Shown: piece after piece, positions 42,172 to 50,331 of the stretch
Layout of the letters: every line of letters starts with the position of its first letter
How positions within the stretch are numbered: the first letter of the stretch is position 1
NCBI GenBank assembly: GCA_044464225.1
Contig: JBIQLN010000002.1
Location: 279,942 to 343,941, forward strand
From: 66-474 sp044464225
Lineage (GTDB): Bacteria; Pseudomonadota; Gammaproteobacteria; Xanthomonadales; Rhodanobacteraceae
Direction of reading: 5' to 3'
DNA: 64,000 nucleotides
Position numbers and translations under genes: made by a program
The notes under the pieces: generated by a model
The model's input: the letters and a program-made list of their open reading frames with translations, nothing else
What the model was told of the DNA's origin: nothing
Databases searched by the model: none

Positions 42172-44448
42172 ATGTTGCAACGCGTTTTCGTAGTCCTGAT
42201 CGCCCTCGTCGTGTCGCTCGGCGCACGCGCGCAGAATCCCGCGCCGCCCGCGAATTGCCCGGCGGCGGCGTCCAGCGTCCCGGCCGCCACGTCGACCGCC
42301 AAATACAAGGCCACGCCGGCGCCGGATTTGCAACCGACCGCCGCCCAGGGCCAGGCCGCGATCCTCGCCGCCCGGTTGCTGACGCGCTTCCAGTACGAGG
42401 CGCTGCCGCTCGACGACGCGATGTCGTCGAAGATCTTCGACGCCTATTTCAAGGCGCTGGACGGCAGCCGGCTGTTCTTCACCCAAAAGGATCTCGACAA
42501 GTTCGCGCCGGACCGCGGCAAGCTGGACGACGCGATCTGGAACGGCGACATGGCCATTCCCTTCGCCATCTTCAACCTCTATGAAAAACGCGCGGGCGAA
42601 CGCACCGCCTACGCGCTGGCGCTGCTGAAGAAGGGCGTGGCGCTGGACGGCAACGGCACCTACAACTTCGACCGCGAAAAGGCACCCTGGGCGACCGACA
42701 CCGCCGCGCTGGACGCACTCTGGAAGGAACGCGTCGAGAATGACTGGATCCGGCTGAAGCTCGCGGGCAAGGACGATGCCGAGATCCGCAAGACCCTGTC
42801 GCGCCGCTACGAGAACTATCTCGACCGCGTGCACCAGCTCGACAGCCAGGACGTATTCCAGACGTTCATGAACGCGTACGCGACGGCCATCGACCCCCAC
42901 ACCAATTATTTCGGCCCGCGCGCCAGCCAGAACTTCGACATCACCATGAAGCTGTCGCTGGAAGGCATCGGCGCGGTGCTGCAGGAACACGACGAATACA
43001 CCGTGATCCGCGAAGTGGTACCGGGCGGACCGGCCGCGAAATCGGGCAAGCTCGAAGTCGGCGACAAGATCGTGGGCGTGGGCCAGGGCGTGTGCGGCGC
43101 GATCGTGGACACCGTCGGCTGGCGCATCGACGACGTGGTCGCCAAGATCCGCGGCAAGAAGGGCACCACGGTGCGGCTGGAGGTGCTGCCGGCCGAAGGT
43201 GGTCCCGACGCCAAGCCCCACCTCATCACGCTGGTGCGCCAGAAGGTCACCATCGCCGACCAGGAGGCCAAGAAGAAGGTCATCGACGTCAAGCAGGGCG
43301 ACCGCACCATCAAGGTCGGCATCATCGACCTGCCGAGCTTCTACGAGGATTTCGACGCGCGCCGGCGCGGCGACCCCGACTACAAGAGCGCTTCGCGCGA
43401 TGTGGCGAAGCTGCTGGCACAACTGAAGGCCGCCAAGGTTTCGGCGGTGGTGGTGGACCTGCGCGACAATGGCGGCGGCTCGCTGGAGGAAGCCATCAAC
43501 CTGTCCGGTCTGTTCATCGGCAAGGGTCCGGTGGTGCAGGTGCGCGACAGCCGCGGCCAGGTCGAACAGAAGGATTCGGACGAGAAGATGCTGTGGACCG
43601 GCCCGATGGCGGTGCTGGTCAACCGCGGCTCCGCCTCGGCCAGCGAAATCTTCACCGCAGCCATCCAGGATTATGGCCGCGGCCTGGTCATCGGCGAACA
43701 GACCTTCGGCAAGGGCACGGTGCAGAACCTCACGAGCCTGGACCAGTTGGCGATGAATACCAAGCCGACCTTCGGCGAACTCAAAATGACCATCGCGGAA
43801 TTTTTCCGCGTGAACGGCGATTCCACGCAATTGCACGGTGTCACCCCCGACATCCAGTTCCCGCATTCGATCGGCTACAAGGATTACGGCGAGTCGAGCT
43901 ATCCCAACGCGCTCAAGTGGACTCATATCCCCGGGGCCGAATACACGCCGGTGGCCGACCAGAAGGCGTTGGTCGCGCCATTGACGGCCGAACACGACGC
44001 GCGCGCGAAGACCGACCCGGCCTGGCAGCTGCTGCTGGATGAACTGGCCGCCGCGCGCAAGCTGCACGACCAGAAGACGGTGTCGCTCAACTACGAGACG
44101 CGCAAAGCCGAACGCAAGCAGCAGGACGCGCAGGATGCGACCTTCAAGAAGCGCCGCGAAGCCTTGGGCGATGTCTCGGCGATCACGCTCGAACCCGACG
44201 ACGGCCTGACCGCCGGCGAACGAAGCGTCAAGCAATCCGTCGCACGCGAAAAGGCGGCCAAGGAAGCCAAGGACATCGAGCTCGACGAAACCGCGCACAT
44301 CATGGCCGATGAAGTCGCGCTGCTGGAGAAGGAATCCAAGCTGGCCCACGACGTGCTGCCGCGGGAGGCATTCACCCGGCCGATTTCCGTGGCCGCGTCG
44401 GCTTCGACCGCCGCCCGGGCACCCGCCAGCGCCGGCAGTTCGCAATGA
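42172..44448 (+). CDS. prc: Carboxy-terminal processing (tail-specific) protease Prc
   Basis: Periplasmic S41 serine protease that degrades proteins by their C-termini. It has about 758 residues with signal peptide LQRVFVVLIALVVSLGARA. The ATG at 42172 has AAGGA 6 bases upstream; one two codons earlier also exists. Order of parts: N-terminal helical domain, PDZ (about 235-325: GIGAVLQEHDEYTVIREVVP, KVGDKIVGVG-type loop), then the protease core with VVVDLRDNGGGSLEEAINLS, nucleophile Ser in NRGSASASEIF and general-base Lys in EQTFGKGTVQNL. The C-terminal DUF3340 domain is present, as in E. coli Prc. Confidence 0.95.
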   Translation: MLQRVFVVLIALVVSLGARAQNPAPPANCPAAASSVPAATSTAKYKATPAPDLQPTAAQGQAAILAARLLTRFQYEALPLDDAMSSKIFDAYFKALDGSRLFFTQKDLDKFAPDRGKLDDAIWNGDMAIPFAIFNLYEKRAGERTAYALALLKKGVALDGNGTYNFDREKAPWATDTAALDALWKERVENDWIRLKLAGKDDAEIRKTLSRRYENYLDRVHQLDSQDVFQTFMNAYATAIDPHTNYFGPRASQNFDITMKLSLEGIGAVLQEHDEYTVIREVVPGGPAAKSGKLEVGDKIVGVGQGVCGAIVDTVGWRIDDVVAKIRGKKGTTVRLEVLPAEGGPDAKPHLITLVRQKVTIADQEAKKKVIDVKQGDRTIKVGIIDLPSFYEDFDARRRGDPDYKSASRDVAKLLAQLKAAKVSAVVVDLRDNGGGSLEEAINLSGLFIGKGPVVQVRDSRGQVEQKDSDEKMLWTGPMAVLVNRGSASASEIFTAAIQDYGRGLVIGEQTFGKGTVQNLTSLDQLAMNTKPTFGELKMTIAEFFRVNGDSTQLHGVTPDIQFPHSIGYKDYGESSYPNALKWTHIPGAEYTPVADQKALVAPLTAEHDARAKTDPAWQLLLDELAAARKLHDQKTVSLNYETRKAERKQQDAQDATFKKRREALGDVSAITLEPDDGLTAGERSVKQSVAREKAAKEAKDIELDETAHIMADEVALLEKESKLAHDVLPREAFTRPISVAASASTAARAPASAGSSQ

Positions 44449-44575
44449 TCTCGCGCGCGACGTCCCCGGTCCGGGGGCGTCGCGCCGGCACCGGGCGATC
44501 GTCGGCGGGTGACTGGCGCCGCCCCGCGCGTTCGCGTAGCCTGTCCCATACCTCGGACAACGAGAGACCTCGAGC

Positions 44576-44794
44576 ATGCGAATCGCGATCATCCTGATAG
44601 GCATCGTGCTGCTTGGATTGGGCGTATGGGTCGCACTGGGCGACGCGCACTACAACGACAGCAGCACCAAGGCGCAGCTGGGACCCGTGAAAATCGAGGC
44701 TTCTTCGCAGAAGCCGGTGCCGGCGCCGATCGGCTACGCCGGTATCGTGATCGGCGGCGTGCTGATCCTGGCCGGTGCCCTGAAGAAGAAGTGA
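44576..44794 (+). CDS. Small two-helix membrane protein (DUF3185-like)
   Basis: A 72-residue protein with two hydrophobic segments (IAIILIGIVLLGLGVWVAL at the start and IGYAGIVIGGVLILAGAL near the end), separated by a polar loop with GPVKIEASSQKPVPAP, and a Lys-rich C-terminus. The layout fits small inner-membrane proteins of the DUF3185 type (from memory). A GAGAG sequence precedes the ATG. Function unknown. Confidence 0.75.
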   Translation: MRIAIILIGIVLLGLGVWVALGDAHYNDSSTKAQLGPVKIEASSQKPVPAPIGYAGIVIGGVLILAGALKKK

Positions 44795-44882
44795 TCGCGC
44801 ACGCGATGCCCCGCACCCGTTGACGGCGGCCTCGCGATAAACCCGCGGGTCCGCGCGCCGGTCGACGGTTACAATGGCGCGG

Positions 44883-47057
44883 ATGGATGTTTCATACCTG
44901 CTGGACTCGCTCAACGCCGCCCAACGCGAAGCCGTCGCCGCCCCGCCGGGCCATTACCTTGTGCTGGCCGGCGCGGGCTCGGGCAAGACCCGCGTCCTCA
45001 CCCACCGCATCGGCTGGCTGATCGAAGCCGAGAACGCGCCGCCGTGGTCGATCCTGGCGGTCACCTTCACCAACAAGGCCGCCGGCGAAATGCGTGCGCG
45101 GCTGGGCCACCTGCTGCCGCACGGCACGCGTGGACTCACGGTCGGCACCTTCCACGGCATCGCGCATCGACTACTGCGCCAGCACTGGCAGGAAGCGCAA
45201 CTGCCGGAAACCTTCCAGATCCTGGATAGCGACGACCAGCAGCGGCTGGTCAAGCGCGTGGTCGCCGGCCTCGGCATCGACGAGGCGCGTTATCCGCCGC
45301 GCCAGGCGACGTGGCAGATCAACGCGTGGAAGGATGAAGGCAAACGCCCCGACGGCATCGAGCCCGGCGATCATCCGGTCGCGCGCACGTACCTGAATGT
45401 GTACCAGGCTTACGAGCAGGCCTGCCGCCGTGCGGGGCTGGTGGATTTCGCCGAATTGCTGCTGCGCGCACACGAACTGATCCGCGACCACGATGCGCTG
45501 CGTGCGCACTACCAGGAACGCTGGCGGCACCTGCTGATCGACGAGTTCCAGGACACCAACGCGCTGCAGTACGCGTGGATCCGCCTGCTGGCGGGTCGCA
45601 CCGGAAAAGTGTTTGCCGTGGGCGACGATGACCAGTCGATCTACGGCTGGCGCGGCGCCAAGGTCGAGAACATGCGTGCGTTCCTGCGCGACTTTCCCGA
45701 CGCGAAGACGCTGCGGCTGGAACAGAACTACCGCTCCACCGCCACCATCCTGGAAGCCGCCAACGCGGTGATCGCGCAGAATCCGTCGCGGCTTGGCAAG
45801 AAATTGTGGACATCCGGCGACAAGGGCGAGGCGATCGCGCTGTACGCCGCCTACAACGAACAGGACGAAGCGCGCTTCGTGATCGAGCGCATCCGCGAAT
45901 ACCTCGATGGCGGCGGCAACGCTTCGGACATCGCGGTGCTGTATCGCTCCAACGCGCAGTCGCGCAATTTCGAGGAACAACTGCACCAGCACAACATTCC
46001 CTATCGCGTGTACGGCGGCCAGCGCTATTTCGAGCGCGCGGAAGTGAAAGATGCGCTGGCGTACCTGCGGCTGGCCGCCAACCGCGGCGACGACGCCTCG
46101 TTCGAGCGCGCATTGGCCACGCCACCGCACGGCGTGGGCGAGCGCAGCGTGGAACTGCTGCGGCGTCGCGCCCGTACGGACGACACCTCGTTGTGGGATG
46201 CCGCGCTCGCGGAACTGGCGGGCGGCGAATTGAATACGCGCGCGAAGAATGCGTTGCGCGGGTTCATGACAATGGTCGATGGTTTGTCCCGGGGCTCCGG
46301 CGACATCACCCTGGCCGAACAGGTCGAACGCGCGATCATCCAATCCGGTCTGCGAGACTATTACGAACGCGACAGCCGCGGAAACGCCGAAGCGCGCGTC
46401 GAGAACCTGGACGAACTGGTCAACGTCGCCAGCCGTTTCGAACCCACGCCCGAGGACGTCGAAGCCGGTCTGTCCGAACTGGCCTCGTTCCTCGCGCATG
46501 CCGCGCTCGAAGCCGGCGAGGGCCAGGGCGAAGCCGGCAGCGACTGCGTGCAATTGATGACGCTGCACTCGGCGAAGGGGCTGGAGTTCCCGGTGGTGTT
46601 CCTGGTCGGCATGGAAGACGGGCTGTTCCCGACCCAGCGTTCGATGGAAGACGCCTCGCGCCTCGAAGAAGAACGCCGCCTCGCCTACGTCGGCATCACC
46701 CGCGCGCGCGAACGGCTGGTGCTTTGCTACGCCGAATCGCGTCGCCAGTACGGAAGCGAAACCCTCTCGCGTCCGTCGCGCTTCCTCGACGAACTGCCCG
46801 CACACCTGCTGACCGAAGTGCGCCCGCGCGCGAAGATTTCGCGGCCGGTGTACACGACCCGTGCGTCACGCGGCCACGCGGATCTCGACGACACGCTGCC
46901 GATCAAGCTCGGCCAGCGCGTCCGCCACGCCAGCTTCGGCGAAGGCGTGGTGATCAGCGCCGAAGGTTCCGGCGCGCACACCCGCATCCAGGTGAACTTC
47001 GCCGACGCCGGCCCGAAATGGCTGGTCGCCGCATACGCCAACCTCACCACGCTCTGA
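44883..47057 (+). CDS. uvrD: DNA helicase II UvrD
   Basis: Superfamily 1 3'-5' helicase for nucleotide-excision and mismatch repair. It has 724 residues, the UvrD length. The start MDVSYLLDSLNAAQREAV matches UvrD N-termini; an ATG three codons earlier is less likely. Motifs: Walker A LAGAGSGKTRVLTHR, Ia TFTNKAAGEMRAR, Walker B LLIDEFQDTN, III DDDQSIYGWRGA, IV EQNYRST, V TLHSAKGLEFPVVF and VI YVGITRARERLVLC. The C-terminus carries the Tudor-like tail (LGQRVRHASFGEGVVISAEG). Confidence 0.96.
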   Translation: MDVSYLLDSLNAAQREAVAAPPGHYLVLAGAGSGKTRVLTHRIGWLIEAENAPPWSILAVTFTNKAAGEMRARLGHLLPHGTRGLTVGTFHGIAHRLLRQHWQEAQLPETFQILDSDDQQRLVKRVVAGLGIDEARYPPRQATWQINAWKDEGKRPDGIEPGDHPVARTYLNVYQAYEQACRRAGLVDFAELLLRAHELIRDHDALRAHYQERWRHLLIDEFQDTNALQYAWIRLLAGRTGKVFAVGDDDQSIYGWRGAKVENMRAFLRDFPDAKTLRLEQNYRSTATILEAANAVIAQNPSRLGKKLWTSGDKGEAIALYAAYNEQDEARFVIERIREYLDGGGNASDIAVLYRSNAQSRNFEEQLHQHNIPYRVYGGQRYFERAEVKDALAYLRLAANRGDDASFERALATPPHGVGERSVELLRRRARTDDTSLWDAALAELAGGELNTRAKNALRGFMTMVDGLSRGSGDITLAEQVERAIIQSGLRDYYERDSRGNAEARVENLDELVNVASRFEPTPEDVEAGLSELASFLAHAALEAGEGQGEAGSDCVQLMTLHSAKGLEFPVVFLVGMEDGLFPTQRSMEDASRLEEERRLAYVGITRARERLVLCYAESRRQYGSETLSRPSRFLDELPAHLLTEVRPRAKISRPVYTTRASRGHADLDDTLPIKLGQRVRHASFGEGVVISAEGSGAHTRIQVNFADAGPKWLVAAYANLTTL

Positions 47058-47088
47058 AAGTCCCGCACGTTCGCGACGGCGCGCTTTC

Positions 47089-47157
47089 GTAGGTTGGTGC
47101 TGAACGGAGTGAAGCCCAACTCGTTGCCGTTGGCTTCGCAAGCTCAGCCCAACCTGC
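47089..47157. repeat. Palindromic GTAGGTTGG-type intergenic repeat
   Basis: The left end GTAGGTTGGTGCTGAAC and right end GAGCTCAGCCCAACCTGC-like sequence (TCAGCCCAACCTGC) are inverted copies. Inside, GAAGCCCAAC and TTGGCTTCG also pair. It lies between convergent uvrD and the permease gene, where it may serve as a two-way terminator. Repeats of this kind are common in proteobacterial intergenic DNA. Confidence 0.6.
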
Positions 47158-47182
47158 GCGGCAGCCCTATCACCACCGCAGC

Positions 47183-48211
47183 TCAGATCAATTTCGCCGC
47201 CGTCAACTCGCTCTTGAGATACGCGTAGTAGATCGGCGCAGCGACGATGCCGGGCAAGCCGAACGCGGCTTCCATCACCAGCATCGCCAGCAGGATTTCC
47301 CAGGCGCGCGCGTGGATGCGGTTGCCGACGATGTTGGCGTTGAGGAAGTATTCCAGCTTGTGGATCAGGATCAGGAAAATCAGCGCACCCATCGCCACCC
47401 ACAGCGACACCGACAGCGCCACGATCACGATCAACGTGTTGGAAATCAGGTTGCCGATCACCGGCAGCAGGCCCACGATGAAGGTGATCGCGATCAGGGT
47501 TTTCGTGAACGGCAGGTGCACGCCGGCCAAAGGCAACGCCACCAGCAGGAAGATTGCGGTGAAGAACGTGTTCAACGCCGAGATGCGCGCCTGCGCGAAC
47601 ACGATGTCGTGGAACGCCCGCGCGAACCGTTCGCAGCGCGCGGTAAGGTCGCGGCGCAAGGGTCCTTCGTTGCCATCCGGCCGTGCGTGGGTCAGCGCCA
47701 CCAGCGCACCCAGCGCAAGACCCACCAGGATCCGCCCGAACACGTGCACGGTCTCCTTGCCGGCGACCTGCAACTGCTCGGAATGCGCGCGCGCGAGCTG
47801 GGTGGCGGTGAAGCGGAAATCCTCGGCGCTCACCGGCAGGTACGCCACCATCCATGCCGGCAACTGGGTGCGGGCACGATCGATCGTCGGCATCATGCGG
47901 TCGAACAAGGTGTTGGGGTCACCGAGTTCCGCGCGGAAAAATGCGACCGCGGCGAAGATCAGCAGCGCCAGCAACCCCGCGACCACCACGGCAAGCAAGC
48001 CCACCACCAATTGCCGGGCCCAGCCACCCGGCCAGCGGCGTTCCAGCAGCGGCGCCAGCGCGTCGACCACGGCGTACACCAGCAATCCCGCGATAAGCGC
48101 CGGCAACAGGTGCAGGAACATCACCAGCAGCAACCCCACGGCGGCCGCGAGGTAGCTCGCGATGGCGGTGCTGCGCGAGGCGGGCGCGGATGGAATCGAC
48201 CTGGCATTCAT
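47183..48211 (-). CDS. AI-2E family transporter (PerM/YdiK-like permease)
   Basis: Inner-membrane protein of 342 residues with about seven to eight hydrophobic segments: ASYLAAAVGLLLVMFLHLLP, LIAGLLVYAVVDALAPLL, LLAVVVAGLLALLIFAAVAF, ILVGLALGALVAL, FFTAIFLLVALPLAGV, ITFIVGLLPVIGNLISNTLI and LWVAMGALIFLILIHKLEYF. The GLLPVIGNLISN and LEYFLNANIVG sequences are family signatures. Substrate unknown; most members have no proven role in AI-2 export. It is divergent from pyrF. Confidence 0.88.
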   Translation of the reverse strand: MNARSIPSAPASRSTAIASYLAAAVGLLLVMFLHLLPALIAGLLVYAVVDALAPLLERRWPGGWARQLVVGLLAVVVAGLLALLIFAAVAFFRAELGDPNTLFDRMMPTIDRARTQLPAWMVAYLPVSAEDFRFTATQLARAHSEQLQVAGKETVHVFGRILVGLALGALVALTHARPDGNEGPLRRDLTARCERFARAFHDIVFAQARISALNTFFTAIFLLVALPLAGVHLPFTKTLIAITFIVGLLPVIGNLISNTLIVIVALSVSLWVAMGALIFLILIHKLEYFLNANIVGNRIHARAWEILLAMLVMEAAFGLPGIVAAPIYYAYLKSELTAAKLI

Positions 48212-48447
48212 GCTGGGCGAGTCTGGCAGAAGTTGTGGCGTTCATCCATGAACGCTGCGTCGGCCGGCTGCCGGGCGGATTCCTGCTCAAAACATCGGCA
48301 AACCCAGGATGGCCATCCATGGCCCGACTTTCCACCAACAGCCGCTCCGGATGAACGGCACCCATGCCTTGGCATTTCACGACAGCGCTTCGAGACTGGG
48401 TTCGCGGCGCCCATTAAAATCGCGCGATCCAGTCACGGGGAACCCGC

Positions 48448-49161
48448 ATGTCCGAACGCACCGAAGTCCTTGCCCGCGACCGCCTGATTTTTGCGCTGGA
48501 TGTGCCCGGCTACACCGAAGCCGTCGCATGGATGGACCGACTGGGCGATTCGGTGTCGTTCTACAAGATCGGGCTGGAACTCTTGAGCGGCGGCGAATAT
48601 TTCGCGGTGCTGGACGAACTCGCCGGGCGCGGCAAGAAGATCTTCGCGGACCTGAAATTCCACGACGTCCCGGCCACGGTCGCGGGCGCCGTGCGCGGCC
48701 TGGCGCAGCGGCCGATCACGTTCGCAACGATCCATTGCGACAGCCGCGCGATGCTGCAGGCGGCGGTCGCGGCCAAGGGTTCCCTGCGGCTGCTGGCGGT
48801 GACCGTACTCACCAGCAACGACGCCAACGACCTCGCCGCGCTGGGTGTCGCCGGCGATCCCGCCGACGTGGTGATCCAGCGCGCACGGCTCGCGCAGGCG
48901 GCGCGGATCGACGGCGTGGTCTGTTCCGGCGCCGACCTGCCGCGCCTGCGCGACGCCCTGGGCCATGAATTGTTGACGGTCTGCCCGGGCATCCGCCCGG
49001 CCGGCCCATCCGGCGACGACCAGAAGCGCACCGTGGACGTGCCGACCGCCATCGCGCAGGGCGCGGATTACATCGTGGTGGGCCGACCCATCCGCAACGC
49101 GCCCGATCCGCGCGCGGCAGCCGACGATATCGTGCGGCAGATCACACGGGCAGCCGGCTGA
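48448..49161 (+). CDS. pyrF: Orotidine 5'-phosphate decarboxylase
   Basis: Last step of de novo UMP synthesis. It has 237 residues in the usual single-domain barrel. Motifs: LIFALDVPGYTEA, FYKIGLELL, catalytic DLKFHDVPATV, ITFATIHCDSRAMLQAA, VVCSGADLPRLR, LTVCPGIRPAG and the phosphate loop ADYIVVGRPIRNAPDPRAAA. A TAAAAT box at 48415-48420, 28 bases before the ATG, may be its -10 element. Confidence 0.96.
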   Translation: MSERTEVLARDRLIFALDVPGYTEAVAWMDRLGDSVSFYKIGLELLSGGEYFAVLDELAGRGKKIFADLKFHDVPATVAGAVRGLAQRPITFATIHCDSRAMLQAAVAAKGSLRLLAVTVLTSNDANDLAALGVAGDPADVVIQRARLAQAARIDGVVCSGADLPRLRDALGHELLTVCPGIRPAGPSGDDQKRTVDVPTAIAQGADYIVVGRPIRNAPDPRAAADDIVRQITRAAG

Positions 49162-49198
49162 CTTGCACCCCCGCCGCGGCCTCGCCACACTCCGGCGC

Positions 49199-50191
49199 AT
49201 GCCAACCGAAGCCTGCCGCCGCCCTGCCCGCGCCCGCATGTTCACGCTGGTCATTGCCGGCGCACTCGCGGTTGCCGCCTGCCATCACGCGCCACCGCCA
49301 CCCAGCAACACGACGCCCGAGAAGGCCGTCGCGACCAACCTGCGCCTCACCGCCATGGGCGACTTCGACGGCCTGATGAAGAATCGTCTGCCCGCCGCCG
49401 ACTACGCGCGCTGGCGCGAGGAATGGGAACAATCCCATGCGCACCCCGTGCCGGCGTCGGTGGCCCGGCAAAAACAGTTCGCCGACATCATGCAGATGCT
49501 GACCGAGCCGGGCGCCGAGGCAAAGCTCACCAAGCGCCTGCAGCCGGAACTGTCGAAGCTTCGCGGCGACAAGAACGCACCCGCACCGATTTTCACGAGC
49601 ATCGTCGAAGCGGCCGGCAAGCAGATGGTCGAGGAGGCCCCGCAACTGGGCCCGGCACAGCGGAAATTGGCGACGGAAGTGCTGACGACGCTGATCGATT
49701 GGGCGAAGACCACCGACTTCAGCGACCCGAAAAAAACGCAGAAGGCGATCGCCCTCGTTTGCGCGACCGCGCGGCAATTGCACGTTCAGACGCTAGAACA
49801 ATGGCGTGCGCTGGATTACGCCCAGACCATGCGCAACTACGGCATTCTCTGGAACGGCCTCGAAAGCCTGCTGGACATCTATGGCCTCGACCTCGCGAAA
49901 AGCCTGGTGGACGCCGACGTCCGCAACACCGCAAACGATGGCACCCACGCGACCGTGAAGCTGGACCTGAAACTCGCGGACAAGATCGTCAGCGGCGAAT
50001 GGCCGATGATCAAGGAAGCCGGGCACTGGTACGACGCCGCCCTGCTCACCGCATGGCGCAAGGCGCATCCGGCAAACGCCACGAGCACGGCGGCACCTGC
50101 CGGCACGATTCAGCCGGCATCGTCCGGCACGACCGCCCCCGCGGATGCCGCGACCCCGCCTGCCGCGGCTCCGGCGTCGGCGCGTTCCTGA
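49199..50191 (+). CDS. Putative lipoprotein of unknown function
   Basis: A 330-residue protein with a lipoprotein-type leader (ARARMFTLVIAGALAVAACH; lipobox AVAAC). The ATG at 49199 is used; the ATG of MFTLVIAG at 49238 would give a shorter leader. The body is helical and Lys/Glu/Leu-rich (EKAVATNLRLTAMGDFDGLM, KLADKIVSGEWPMIKEAGHW). The last 40 residues are Ala/Thr/Pro-rich and disordered. No enzyme motif is seen. It follows pyrF closely and may share its transcript. Confidence 0.8.
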   Translation: MPTEACRRPARARMFTLVIAGALAVAACHHAPPPPSNTTPEKAVATNLRLTAMGDFDGLMKNRLPAADYARWREEWEQSHAHPVPASVARQKQFADIMQMLTEPGAEAKLTKRLQPELSKLRGDKNAPAPIFTSIVEAAGKQMVEEAPQLGPAQRKLATEVLTTLIDWAKTTDFSDPKKTQKAIALVCATARQLHVQTLEQWRALDYAQTMRNYGILWNGLESLLDIYGLDLAKSLVDADVRNTANDGTHATVKLDLKLADKIVSGEWPMIKEAGHWYDAALLTAWRKAHPANATSTAAPAGTIQPASSGTTAPADAATPPAAAPASARS

Positions 50192-50331
50192 CCGATTTGT
50201 GACCGCATGCGGCCCGTGCCCGGGCGGCGACCTCATTCGCGCCCGGTGAATGCGTGGCGCGAAGAGCCGTGGCCGGCACTGTGGGACAATGCAGCTTCGT
50301 TTGCTCCGATGCATCTGCCCAGCCCAGAATC

